Assembly: GCF_001696455.1 (NCBI RefSeq)
Contig: NZ_MAUJ01000002.1
Span: 186,001 to 250,000 of the forward strand
DNA length: 64,000 nucleotides
DNA from: Pseudoalteromonas luteoviolacea
GTDB lineage: Bacteria > Pseudomonadota > Gammaproteobacteria > Enterobacterales > Alteromonadaceae
Direction of reading: 5' to 3'
Part shown: piece by piece, positions 18,901-28,670 of the stretch
Numbering within the stretch: the first letter of the stretch is position 1
Layout of the letters: each line of letters begins with the position of its first letter
The notes under the pieces: model-generated
Told to the model about the DNA's origin: nothing
Database searches by the model: none
Seen by the model: only the letters and a program-made list of their open reading frames with translations
Position numbers and translations under genes: made by a program

Positions 18901-18918
18901 TACTGTTCAATAACAGTA
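18901..18918. promoter_or_regulatory. Dyad upstream of EAL-HDOD gene
   Basis: Perfect inverted repeat TACTGTT-CAAT-AACAGTA just upstream of the chosen start of the EAL-HDOD gene. It may be an operator. It resembles a LexA box but the spacing between CTG and CAG is 8 rather than 10, so LexA is not claimed. Confidence 0.35.
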
Positions 18919-19035
18919 CTTTTGTTCTATACTTTTTAGTTATATTTTGTAATTTTAACCCGAATTTCTGATAAATAAAATCAAACTAAAACATTAAAGT
19001 ACTAGTTTTGTATTGCTAGGATGAGCTAGCCCTAA

Positions 19036-20565
19036 CTACTCATATAAATTTTCCTTGTATAGTATAGCGCTTTGTTCCCAAGTGAACCTTTTTTCTGCAG
19101 CATTTTCTGAAATTTTCCGATAGCTGTCAGCATTGCTATCATACAACTCCAATGCTTGCCTAAATCGCTCAACTAAATTCTCTGATTGCTCTGCGATACT
19201 GTCACCAGAAAAGACAAAGCCGGATACATTGTCTTCAACTGTATCTGCTAATCCCCCTACATTATTTACCAAACAAGGCTGCCCAGAACGCATGGCCAAC
19301 ATTTGACTAATACCACAAGGCTCAAACGAGCTGGGCATCAAAAATAAGTCCCCTAGTTGATACAGCATGTCACCAACGTTCTCCCCATACCCTTTTAGGT
19401 ACAAGACGTTAGCATTGCGAGCCATAACTTGAGAAAACAAATACTCTAGCTCTGAATCACCAGACCCAAGGAGTATCATTTTTCCTTTAAAATCATCCAG
19501 AGTACTTGCTAACTTATCGAGCACGAGCCCACTCCCCAATGGCTGCTTTAAGAGCAATGCTTTTTGATCAGTCAACCTGCCAACACTTGTAACTAGTGGC
19601 CCCTCACTAGGTGAATTAATCCACTTCAGAACTCTTTGATGCGCTATGTAGTGAGCGCTTTGTAACGCTGCTTGTTTTGCCATCCAGCTAAATAAATTGG
19701 ACTCCGCGCTATCAAGCATCCTTTCCCATGTGGCCGTAGGGTATTGAACATCATACTGGCATCCATTTAAAATGCCGACGAGCTTACCTTTTTTAGCTGC
19801 CAGTTGCATATCATGCTCAAGCCCTTCACCACCAAAAAAACCAGCTTGATGATCACTGCCTTGTTGCACTTCAAAGCAGTAATTAGGCGAAACCAGATGC
19901 ACTTTGTCAGCCAAGTTGATTGCCGCCCTCATCGGGTTAAAACAATGAGGATAATGATGGTCGCAAATTTTCTGACCATCATAGCTCAGCGTGGGATACC
20001 ATGCCTCTAAGCTGGAGTCATCACCGTTGAAAGGCCTAATGCCTTGCAGCGCTAGATTATGAACAGTAAAAACTGTCTTAAGCTTTTTCAGCTTTTCAAA
20101 TCTAGGGCTAAAATGCTTTAACACTGCAACACAAGCAGCATGCCAATCATGTAAATGAAGTACATCGATATCTTCTATCAACGCATGTTCAATGACTTCA
20201 CATACAGCGGCGCTGAAAAACGCAAATTTGTTCGCATCTGTATAAAAAGGTCGACCGCCGTCATTACAATAGATGTCACCACCATGTTCAGAAAACAAAG
20301 AGTGTGAGATCACATATTGGCTGACACCACAGCTCTCTTCCACACACCATAACACTGCAGTTTCAAGATGCTGTTTGAACGGCACAGCAATGTCTGCAAC
20401 AAACTGGCGACGCATTTTTGCTTGACCATAATCCGGCACGATTACCGAAGTCTTGATATTCTTATTCGCCAAAGCGTAAGGGATGTCACGGATCACATCC
20501 GCAACGCCTCCCACTTTGCACTTAGGCAGCCGATCATTCTCTGCTGCCACCATAACTACATGCAT
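19036..20565 (-). CDS. glgA: Glycogen synthase (GT5)
   Basis: A 509-residue glycosyltransferase that adds glucose from ADP-glucose to the growing alpha-1,4-glucan. The substrate loop is KVGGVADVIRDIPYAL at residues 17-32 (KTGGLADV in E. coli), and the C-terminal active site is SSFEPCGISQMLAMRSG followed by NVGGLADTV. It belongs to a subgroup with a KVGG variant. It is the last gene of the glycogen operon, 9 nt after glgC, so its own substrate-forming enzyme is encoded next to it. Confidence 0.92.
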   Translation of the reverse strand: MHVVMVAAENDRLPKCKVGGVADVIRDIPYALANKNIKTSVIVPDYGQAKMRRQFVADIAVPFKQHLETAVLWCVEESCGVSQYVISHSLFSEHGGDIYCNDGGRPFYTDANKFAFFSAAVCEVIEHALIEDIDVLHLHDWHAACVAVLKHFSPRFEKLKKLKTVFTVHNLALQGIRPFNGDDSSLEAWYPTLSYDGQKICDHHYPHCFNPMRAAINLADKVHLVSPNYCFEVQQGSDHQAGFFGGEGLEHDMQLAAKKGKLVGILNGCQYDVQYPTATWERMLDSAESNLFSWMAKQAALQSAHYIAHQRVLKWINSPSEGPLVTSVGRLTDQKALLLKQPLGSGLVLDKLASTLDDFKGKMILLGSGDSELEYLFSQVMARNANVLYLKGYGENVGDMLYQLGDLFLMPSSFEPCGISQMLAMRSGQPCLVNNVGGLADTVEDNVSGFVFSGDSIAEQSENLVERFRQALELYDSNADSYRKISENAAEKRFTWEQSAILYKENLYE

Positions 20566-20574
20566 ATATTACCC

Positions 20575-21873
20575 TTAGGCACTTTCTAAACTCGATTCTT
20601 TAGGTTTTTGACTTTCTTGTAACGCAGTCAGCATATCTCTCGTGACCAATACAATACCTTTATTAGACACTCTAAATCCGTTACTGCGATCTTCCTCAGG
20701 ATCATAGCCTATTCGCATACCTGTAGGTATCTCACAACTGCGATCAATTATTGCATTTTTGATTCGACAATGGCGGTTAATTTTAACGCCAGGTAAAACC
20801 ACTGCACCTTCGATTTCACAGTACGAATGCACATGAACATTGGAAAACAACAACGACTTTCTAACCACTGAACCAGAAATAATACATCCACCCGAAACTG
20901 TCGAGTCCACCGCCATGCCTCTTCTGTTTTCATCATCGAAGATAAATTTAGCTGGCGGTAATTGTTCCTGATAAGTCCAAATAGGCCATGAAGGGTCGTA
21001 AAGATCCAATTGCGGCTCTACCGATACTAACTCCATATTCGCTTCCCAAAATGAGTCTATCGTACCAACGTCGCGCCAATAGGGTTGGCCTGGGTGACTT
21101 GGATCTCTAAATGGAAACGCGAATACATTATGCTCCTCTATGATTGAAGGGATAATGTCATGGCCAAAATCTCGACCGGAACCTTCTCGTTGTGCATCTC
21201 TTTTTAACTGCTCAAATAAAAACTCGGTGTTAAATACATAATTGCCCATAGAAGCAAGGCAAATTCCAGGTTTGCCGGGAATAGATGAAGGCTCAGCCGG
21301 CTTTTCGTCAAACCTTCGTACACGCTTGTCTTGATCTACAGTCATCACTCCAAATGTATTTGCAGCCTCTTCACACTCCACTTCAATACAACAGACAGTC
21401 ATGTCCGCACCAGTTTCCACGTGCTTCGCAATCAAAGCACCATAGTCCATTCTATACACGTGGTCACCAGATAAAATCATTACATATTTTGGTAATTCAT
21501 GGCGAATAATGTCCATGTTTTGAAAAACGGCATCGGCCGTACCACAATACCACTCGTCTCCATAACGTTGAGATGCAGGTAAAATCTCAACAGACTCCCC
21601 AAGCTCTTTCTTAAAGTGTCCCCATGCACGGTTTACGTGGCGTATTAATGAATGCGATTTATACTGAGTCGCAATTCCTACTCGTCTAATACCCGAGTTA
21701 ATACAATTAGATAAAGGAAAATCTATAATTCTGTGCTTACCACCAAAGTAGACCGCTGGCTTTGCTCGCCAGTCGGTTAATTCGTGCAACCGACTGCCAC
21801 GCCCACCCGCAAGGATCAATGCATACGTGTCTCTTGTCAGGTTACTGATATAACGGTTTGCATAACTCGGCAT
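20575..21873 (-). CDS. glgC: Glucose-1-phosphate adenylyltransferase
   Basis: A 432-residue enzyme making ADP-glucose from ATP and glucose-1-phosphate, the committed step of bacterial glycogen synthesis. The nucleotidyltransferase signature is [22 protein letters not shown], with [18 protein letters not shown] and YRMDYG further on; the C-terminus is a left-handed beta-helix with hexapeptide pattern. Length equals E. coli GlgC (431). Allosteric control by sugar phosphates is expected from the family. It lies between glgP and glgA. Confidence 0.95.
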   Translation of the reverse strand: MPSYANRYISNLTRDTYALILAGGRGSRLHELTDWRAKPAVYFGGKHRIIDFPLSNCINSGIRRVGIATQYKSHSLIRHVNRAWGHFKKELGESVEILPASQRYGDEWYCGTADAVFQNMDIIRHELPKYVMILSGDHVYRMDYGALIAKHVETGADMTVCCIEVECEEAANTFGVMTVDQDKRVRRFDEKPAEPSSIPGKPGICLASMGNYVFNTEFLFEQLKRDAQREGSGRDFGHDIIPSIIEEHNVFAFPFRDPSHPGQPYWRDVGTIDSFWEANMELVSVEPQLDLYDPSWPIWTYQEQLPPAKFIFDDENRRGMAVDSTVSGGCIISGSVVRKSLLFSNVHVHSYCEIEGAVVLPGVKINRHCRIKNAIIDRSCEIPTGMRIGYDPEEDRSNGFRVSNKGIVLVTRDMLTALQESQKPKESSLESA

Positions 21874-21903
21874 TTCTTATCTCCATATTAATGTTCAAGG
21901 CGG

Positions 21904-24387
21904 TTACTGCATGGGTTTCAATCGCCAAATATCTTCACTGTATTGCGAAATAGTGCGGTCACTAGAGAATGTGCCACTTGCAGCAGTATTTAAAATACTC
22001 ATGCGATTCCACAATGTTTTGTTCGTGTAACTTTGCGCAGCGCGCTGCTGTGCGTCAAAATAACTCTCAAAGTCTTGCGCAACCAACCATGGATCATGGG
22101 GGCTTTGGATTGACCCGATAATGTCATCAAAAATGTTGGGTTCAAATAGATTAAAGTGACCACTAGATAACAGTTTCATCGTGTTTTTTAGAGGCGCAAA
22201 AGAATCGATAATTTGAGTCGGGTTATAATTTTTTCTGACCTGATTCGCTTGTTCAGCAGTTACACCAAACAAGAAGAAGTTGTCATCACCGACTTGCTCT
22301 CGAATTTCGATATTGGCGCCATCAAGTGTGCCAATTGTGACCGCGCCATTCATCATAAATTTCATATTTCCAGTGCCGCTCGCTTCTTTTCCGGCAGTCG
22401 AAATTTGCTGTGAGAGATCTGTTGCAGCACAAATTGTCTCCATTGCGGTTACGTTGTAATTCGGGAGAAATGCAACTCTCAAATAAGGTTCGGCAGCTTT
22501 GTCTTTGTTGACCACATTAGCAACATTGTTTATTAACTTTATAATCAGTTTGGCCATGTGATAACCAGGAGCCGCTTTGCCCCCAAACAACACACATCTT
22601 GGAACTATATTCTCCACTTCACCACGTCTAATTTGATCGTACAGCGCAATGACATGAAGTATATTTAATAACTGACGCTTGTATTCATGGATCCGTTTAA
22701 CCTGAACATCAAACAGCATGTCAGTATCAAACTTTACGCCACAGCGAGTCTCAACTAACTGTGCAAGTTTTTGCTTGTTTTTAGCCTTAACATCTTGCCA
22801 CTCTCGATGAAATGAAGCTTTATCATAGTAGCGTCTTATTCCTTGTATTTCAGAAAAGTCCGCTTGCCACCCTTCACCTATCTTATCTGAAATCAATTGC
22901 GCTAACCGCGGATTACAGTGTGCAAGCCAACGTCTCGGTGTAACTCCGTTTGTCTTGTTATTGAACTTTGTTGGCCACAAGTTATAAAAGCTATTAAACA
23001 GACCCGATTTAAGCAACTCTGTATGCAATGCAGCCACCCCATTAACCGAAAAGCTACCAACAATCGCTAAATAAGCCATTCTAATTTGAGGTTCTGGACC
23101 CTCTTCGATCAGAGACAGTTCACGCTGTTTCGCCACATCTCCTGGCCATCTAAGTGCAACTTCCGCTAAAAATCGTGCATTAATTTCATAAATGATCTCT
23201 AGTACTCGCGGAAGAAGTCGACTAAACAGAGAAACAGACCACTTTTCAAGCGCTTCTGGCAGCAGTGTGTGATTAGTATAAGCCATAGTTGTCGTGGTTA
23301 TTTTCCATGCGTTTTCCCACTCCAATTCATACTCATCAAGTAACAGGCGCATGAGCTCCGCAACAGCGACACTCGGATGAGTATCATTAAGCTGGAAAAC
23401 GTGATATTCAGAAAAGTCGCTAAAATCCGTCCCATGTTGTTCAGTCCACTGATGCAAGATATCTTGCAAGCTGGCACTTGATAAGAAGTACTGCTGGCGA
23501 AGCCTCAACTCCTTACCATTTTCACTGGCATCGTTTGGGTAAAGCACCATCGTGATTTGCTCAGCTAAGTTCTTTTTCGCTACCGCTTCGGAATAACTGC
23601 CCTCATTAAACTCCTTTAAGTTAAATTCATCTGTGGCTTCAGACTTCCATAACCTTAGGGTGTTTACAACACCGTTTCGATAACCCGGAATTGGTACATC
23701 AAAAGGCACTGCTAAAACATCTTGGGTGTTCGTCCAATGATGATGTACTCGACCTAACTTATCTGTATGTGTTTCTACATTGCCAAAAAACTTGACTACT
23801 TTCGCTTGCTCAGGAGCACTCAGCTCCCAAGGGTGCCCTTCCCGAAGCCACTTATCAGGGTGCTCAATTTGCGCCCCATGCTCTATGGATTGGTTGAACA
23901 TGCCATACTCATAGCGGATGCCATACCCGATCACTGGTAATGCCAGTGACGCGCAACTATCGAGAAAACAGGCTGCTAGTCTACCTAGGCCTCCATTGCC
24001 AAGGCCAGCGTCATGCTCAGCTGACTCAAGCTCTTCCAAAGTTGTGCCATACTCACTCAATGCAGTGCCAATTTGATCTTCGAGATCTAAATTCAGAATC
24101 GCATTGCCCAAGGCGCGCCCCATCAAAAACTCTAGTGACAAATACGCTGCTTTCTTGGTTTTTTCTTTGTCTAAATATTGCTTGGTAGCTCGGCACCTAG
24201 CTACTAATCTATCCCTTATTGTTAGCGCTAAAGCTTGAAACAAGTAATGCTTTGATTCGCCCACTTTGTCGCGTCCAAGTGTATAGTAAAAATGTCGATT
24301 TAAATCATCAGCTAAATCGCTTTCATTGAGCTTCGGCGCATCTTGCCAGTGTTTAACGACACACACATTAGACTTTTTCTGAGCCAT
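21904..24387 (-). CDS. glgP: Glycogen/maltodextrin phosphorylase
   Basis: An 827-residue PLP enzyme that releases glucose-1-phosphate from glycogen ends. Marker blocks are GNGGLGRLAACFLDS, NDTHPSVAVAELMR and the PLP lysine motif EASGTGNMKFMMNGA. The open frame starts at 24426, but I place the start at the ATG at 24387 (MAQKKSN), which has GAGGAAA seven bases upstream; the extension would overlap glgX by 59 nt. With this start the overlap is 20 nt. Being in one operon with synthesis genes, turnover is probably controlled at the enzyme level. Confidence 0.94.
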   Translation of the reverse strand: MAQKKSNVCVVKHWQDAPKLNESDLADDLNRHFYYTLGRDKVGESKHYLFQALALTIRDRLVARCRATKQYLDKEKTKKAAYLSLEFLMGRALGNAILNLDLEDQIGTALSEYGTTLEELESAEHDAGLGNGGLGRLAACFLDSCASLALPVIGYGIRYEYGMFNQSIEHGAQIEHPDKWLREGHPWELSAPEQAKVVKFFGNVETHTDKLGRVHHHWTNTQDVLAVPFDVPIPGYRNGVVNTLRLWKSEATDEFNLKEFNEGSYSEAVAKKNLAEQITMVLYPNDASENGKELRLRQQYFLSSASLQDILHQWTEQHGTDFSDFSEYHVFQLNDTHPSVAVAELMRLLLDEYELEWENAWKITTTTMAYTNHTLLPEALEKWSVSLFSRLLPRVLEIIYEINARFLAEVALRWPGDVAKQRELSLIEEGPEPQIRMAYLAIVGSFSVNGVAALHTELLKSGLFNSFYNLWPTKFNNKTNGVTPRRWLAHCNPRLAQLISDKIGEGWQADFSEIQGIRRYYDKASFHREWQDVKAKNKQKLAQLVETRCGVKFDTDMLFDVQVKRIHEYKRQLLNILHVIALYDQIRRGEVENIVPRCVLFGGKAAPGYHMAKLIIKLINNVANVVNKDKAAEPYLRVAFLPNYNVTAMETICAATDLSQQISTAGKEASGTGNMKFMMNGAVTIGTLDGANIEIREQVGDDNFFLFGVTAEQANQVRKNYNPTQIIDSFAPLKNTMKLLSSGHFNLFEPNIFDDIIGSIQSPHDPWLVAQDFESYFDAQQRAAQSYTNKTLWNRMSILNTAASGTFSSDRTISQYSEDIWRLKPMQ

Positions 24388-26431
24388 TGGTGGTTTCCTC
24401 ATTCTGCGACAAGAGTATCCATGCACTCTGTCCGGTTAGGCCAAAAGGGTTGGGTAAATGCCCTTTTTCAAAATCACTTTCAGAAGAATAAACAGCTTCC
24501 CAGCGATTAGAAAATGGGGGATCTGGTAATTGAATTTCAGTTTCGTTGACATCGGCGTGAAGCACTACCAACACCGAGCTGGACTCCGCATGGTCAGCAA
24601 GCAAGTAAACAAGTGTCTTATTGGCTTCGTCATGCCAATCCATTTCACTCATTATTTGCCCAAGTTTGTTGTACCAAAGAACAGCGAACCTCTCGTCATC
24701 TGCATGCACAAAAAATGGATGTTTGAACGCACTCAATTGATTGCGAATTTTCATCAAAGCGGAGATTGGGGCAAGTAAGTCGTGCGTCGTATTTAAATTA
24801 CGCCAGTCTAGCCAACTAGTCTCATTGTCCTGACAATACGCGTTATTATTGCCTCCCTGAGAATGATTCAGCTCCGTACCTGCACAAATCATAGGGACAC
24901 CTTTGGACATGAATAAAGTGACCAAAGCGTTAATTTGTAGTTTTCTTCGCTTATGGGTTACCTTAGGGTCTTCTGAAGGGCCCTCGACACCACAGTTGAA
25001 CGAGTAGTTTTCACTATGACCATCGCAATTACCTTCGCCGTTCGCTTCATTGTGCTTGTGTTCATAACTTACCCAGTCTGCGAGACTAAATCCGTCATGA
25101 CTTGTCAAAAAATTAATGGAATTGAGTGGCCCTCGAAGATTGTGCTCAAACAATTCATTAGAGCCGTGTATCCTTTTGGCTAGCTCAGGTAATGTACCAG
25201 CATCTCCTCTCCAAAAGCGCCTTACAACATCTCTATATTTATCGTTCCACTCGCGCCATGGAGGAGGAAAAGCACCAAGCTGATAGCCTCCGGGTCCGAC
25301 ATCCCAAGGTTCGGCGATCAGTTTTACTTGCCCCAATATTGGGTCTTGCGCTACTGCTTGGAAAAAAGCATGTTGACCGTTAAAGCCCTCATTGCTACGA
25401 CCTAATATCGTCGCTAAGTCAAACCTGAACCCATCGACCCCCATATATTTTACCCAGTACCTTAAGCTATCTATTACCAGCCTTAAGGTAATAGGATCAT
25501 CGATGTTTATCGTATTTCCACAGCCAGTATCGTTAATATAGACTGACTCAGGCGCTTGCAACATTCGATAATAGCCTCGATTGTGCAGTCCTCTCATAGA
25601 TAGCATAGGCCCATCAATACCGCTTTCGGCAGTGTGGTTATATACGACGTCAATAATCACTTCGATATTATGGCCGTGAAGCGTCTCTACCATCTGTTGA
25701 AATTCAGCGACATTACCGTCGACGCAATAGGATTTGTGAGGTACAAAAAAGCTCAGAGTGTTGTAACCCCAATAGTTTTGAAGGCCTTTAGTTGTCAGGA
25801 ACTGTTCACTAATAAATGCTTGAACTGGGAGCAATTCAATGGCTGTTACACCCAACTGTCGTAAATGCTCTATAAAACTAGGTTCGCACAGGCCTAAAAA
25901 TTTACCTCTCTTTTTAGGATCAGCAGCATCAAGAGTTTGGGTGGTCCCTTTCACATGACATTCATAAATAAACGTATCTTGCCATGGCGTATTTGGTCGC
26001 TTTCCCCTGTATAGTTTTGGACTAAAGACCCGACTTTTAGGCATATCAATGGCATTGTCATTCGCATTGAACTCACCTACAGGTAGATGGCAATAGTGTC
26101 TCTCACTCCATGTAAAGTCACCTTCAAAATCCTTGCAGTAAGGATCGAGTAAAAGTTTATTTTTATTAAAAAACACACCTTCACCGAGGTTATACTCACC
26201 ATGGGCACGATACCCGTAAAGCACACCTTCAGCAGCCCCCTCTAGATGCAAAGTCCATAACCCGCCTTCTCGCCTATTCATTGCTATCTGGGTAATTTCA
26301 ACCGCTGGTTGCCCTTCGAATAAGCATAAAGTCACGCCCGATGCGCTAGGTGCATAGACCGCAAAATTTACACCTTCAACGTTAATCGAGTTACCCAATG
26401 GATAAGTAGAGCCTAGTTTAGTCTTAAACAT
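24368..26431 (-). CDS. glgX: Glycogen debranching enzyme GlgX
   Basis: A 687-residue isoamylase-type GH13 enzyme that hydrolyses alpha-1,6 branches of phosphorylase-limit glycogen. The N-terminal CBM48 domain starts GSTYPLGNSINVEGVNFAVY. Catalytic blocks are GFRFDLATILGR (nucleophile Asp), LIAEPWDVGPGGYQLG (acid Glu) and NFLTSHDGFSLADW. It follows glgB after 1 nt and overlaps glgP by 20 nt. It works with phosphorylase and malQ in breakdown. GlgX of Streptomyces has been reported to bind cyclic-di-GMP; whether this one does is unknown. Confidence 0.94.
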   Translation of the reverse strand: MFKTKLGSTYPLGNSINVEGVNFAVYAPSASGVTLCLFEGQPAVEITQIAMNRREGGLWTLHLEGAAEGVLYGYRAHGEYNLGEGVFFNKNKLLLDPYCKDFEGDFTWSERHYCHLPVGEFNANDNAIDMPKSRVFSPKLYRGKRPNTPWQDTFIYECHVKGTTQTLDAADPKKRGKFLGLCEPSFIEHLRQLGVTAIELLPVQAFISEQFLTTKGLQNYWGYNTLSFFVPHKSYCVDGNVAEFQQMVETLHGHNIEVIIDVVYNHTAESGIDGPMLSMRGLHNRGYYRMLQAPESVYINDTGCGNTINIDDPITLRLVIDSLRYWVKYMGVDGFRFDLATILGRSNEGFNGQHAFFQAVAQDPILGQVKLIAEPWDVGPGGYQLGAFPPPWREWNDKYRDVVRRFWRGDAGTLPELAKRIHGSNELFEHNLRGPLNSINFLTSHDGFSLADWVSYEHKHNEANGEGNCDGHSENYSFNCGVEGPSEDPKVTHKRRKLQINALVTLFMSKGVPMICAGTELNHSQGGNNNAYCQDNETSWLDWRNLNTTHDLLAPISALMKIRNQLSAFKHPFFVHADDERFAVLWYNKLGQIMSEMDWHDEANKTLVYLLADHAESSSVLVVLHADVNETEIQLPDPPFSNRWEAVYSSESDFEKGHLPNPFGLTGQSAWILLSQNEETTNGSEKV

Positions 26432-26432
26432 G

Positions 26433-28670
26433 TTACGCCGAGATATACTTTAGATATACGGTACACAAAGGTGGAACAGTTATTTCTATGCTCTGTTCAA
26501 ACCCATGGCTTGCAGCTGGTTTAGACTCTATGAGTTGCTGTTTATGAGCAACTGCTTTGACTCCACTCCCGAAAAACGCTTCATCATCAGAGTTAAAAAC
26601 CACTTGATAAACGCCGCTTTTCGGAACACCCAATCTAAAATGATGAAAGACTTGAGGCGTAAAATGACTTACAACAATTGTCAGATCGGAGTAATGTTTG
26701 CCAAAACGCGCAAAACTTAATATTGATTGTCCTGCATTATCACAATCTATCCATCGAAAACCTGCCGGAGAGGAGTCTACCTCGAATAAAGCGGGTGTTT
26801 TTTTGTATAGTTGATTGAGCGTTTTTACTGTTTTAAAGATGCCCTGATGCGCTTCACTTTGCAATAAAGACCAATCTAAACTTTCATTGTGATCCCATTC
26901 ACTTCTGGGAGCGAGCTCACTGCCCATGAACAATAACTTTTTGCCTGGGTGAGCGTACATAAAACCATAGTATGCCCTTAAGTTCGCAAATTGCTGCCAA
27001 TCATCGCCGGGCATTTTACTGAGCAGTGAGCCTTTTCCATGAACAACTTCATCGTGACTCAGTGGCAGTATGTAATTCTCAGAAAATGCATATGCCATCG
27101 AAAACGTCATTTCATGGTGATGATATTTCCTATGAATTGGATCTCGCTGCATATAGCCAAGACTGTCATTCATCCACCCCATATTCCATTTGAAGCCAAA
27201 CCCAAGACCACCATGCTCAACACTTTGAGTGACACCCGGCCAAGCGGTCGACTCTTCTGCCACCATCATTACGTGAGGACTATTTTTGTAGCAGGTGATA
27301 TTGCTCGACTGTAGGCAATCAATCGCACCTATATTTTCGCGACCACCGTATTGGTTGGCAACCCACTCACCTTCACTTCGCGAATAATCTAAGTAGAGCA
27401 TTGAAGCCACGGCATCGACTCTAAGCCCATCAAGTTTGTATTCACTTAGCCAGTAGTTTGCATTTGATAGTAAGTAGCTTTTAATTTCAGGCCTATCGTA
27501 ATTAAACACACAGGTATTCCAATCTGGATGAAACCCTTGTCGCTTGTCTGCATGTTCATATAAATGAGTACCATCAAACTTTTGTAGCCCATGTGGATCC
27601 GTTGGAAAATGACCTGGCACCCAATCAAGAAGCAGTCCAATGCCCTGCTCTTCACATTTTTGACTAAAGTATTGAAAATCCTCCACTGACCCAAAACGAC
27701 TAGTCGGTGAAAACAAACCAACGGGCTGATACCCCCATGAGCCATCAAAAGGAAATTCACTGATAGGCATTAATTGAATATGCGAAAAGCCAAGATCCTT
27801 TACATAACTCACTAAGTCATCTGCTAATTCACGGTAAGTCAAGTATCGATTACCTTCGTCGAGTCGTCGCTTCCATGACCCTAAGTGCACTTCATAAATA
27901 GATATTGGCGCATCCACACTATTTCGAGCTAAACGCGCACTAATTTGGTCAGCGCTAAGTTCTGCGACCTCTTTACTTCCTTGTAAAATACCGGCTGTGC
28001 CCGGTGCTTGTTGCATTTTTCGCGCGTAAGGGTCCGCTTTTTCAATCACACTGCCATCAAGTGTCGTAATTGCAAACTTATAACATTGGTCTGGCATTAA
28101 GCCTGGTACAAATAAATCCCAAACCCCACTGGCCGGGTGTAACCTCATAAAATGCTGGTTTGGTTGCCAATAGTTGAAGTCCCCAATAACAGAAACACTT
28201 TTAGCATTTGGTGCCCAAACGCTAAACTGCACCCCTTTCACACCTTGGTTCTCTATAAACCGTGCACCAAAGTGCTTGTAGCCATGCTCCAATGTTCCTT
28301 CGTTAAACAAGTACATTGCATGCTCATCAAGTGCACTTGCAAACCGGTAAACATCATCGAAAATGACTTCTGAGCTCTCAAATTGGACCTTTAAGCGGTA
28401 ATCACTTTTATTGAATGGTTCCTCGAATCGTGCAATAAACAAGTTAGAACTCGCATACTGCGTCATTTTAGTTTTTAAACCATCATGAAGGACATCAACG
28501 GATACTGCGCTTGGAATATACACACGTACGATTGTCACGCTTTGTTCTTCAAAGCACGTATCATGCGGCCCTAAAAAACTAAATGGGTCACTAAACTCCC
28601 CTGATGACAGCGCGCTGACTTGCTCTGAATAATCTTCAATACTTCCTAGCTTTTTGTTTACAGAATTCAT
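26433..28670 (-). CDS. glgB: 1,4-alpha-glucan branching enzyme
   Basis: A 745-residue GH13 enzyme that creates alpha-1,6 branches in glycogen. An N-terminal extension and CBM48 (residues about 130-220, FSVWAPNAKSVSVIGDFNYW) precede the barrel with GLRVDAVASMLYLDYSR, MMVAEESTAWPGVT and LPLSHDEVVHGKGSLL. Length fits E. coli GlgB (728). The gene starts with TAATG, sharing one base with the malQ stop. Confidence 0.95.
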   Translation of the reverse strand: MNSVNKKLGSIEDYSEQVSALSSGEFSDPFSFLGPHDTCFEEQSVTIVRVYIPSAVSVDVLHDGLKTKMTQYASSNLFIARFEEPFNKSDYRLKVQFESSEVIFDDVYRFASALDEHAMYLFNEGTLEHGYKHFGARFIENQGVKGVQFSVWAPNAKSVSVIGDFNYWQPNQHFMRLHPASGVWDLFVPGLMPDQCYKFAITTLDGSVIEKADPYARKMQQAPGTAGILQGSKEVAELSADQISARLARNSVDAPISIYEVHLGSWKRRLDEGNRYLTYRELADDLVSYVKDLGFSHIQLMPISEFPFDGSWGYQPVGLFSPTSRFGSVEDFQYFSQKCEEQGIGLLLDWVPGHFPTDPHGLQKFDGTHLYEHADKRQGFHPDWNTCVFNYDRPEIKSYLLSNANYWLSEYKLDGLRVDAVASMLYLDYSRSEGEWVANQYGGRENIGAIDCLQSSNITCYKNSPHVMMVAEESTAWPGVTQSVEHGGLGFGFKWNMGWMNDSLGYMQRDPIHRKYHHHEMTFSMAYAFSENYILPLSHDEVVHGKGSLLSKMPGDDWQQFANLRAYYGFMYAHPGKKLLFMGSELAPRSEWDHNESLDWSLLQSEAHQGIFKTVKTLNQLYKKTPALFEVDSSPAGFRWIDCDNAGQSILSFARFGKHYSDLTIVVSHFTPQVFHHFRLGVPKSGVYQVVFNSDDEAFFGSGVKAVAHKQQLIESKPAASHGFEQSIEITVPPLCTVYLKYISA

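Noticed and set aside
18901..18918. LexA box
   Set aside because: CTG and CAG are separated by 8 nt and not 10; kept only as an unnamed dyad.
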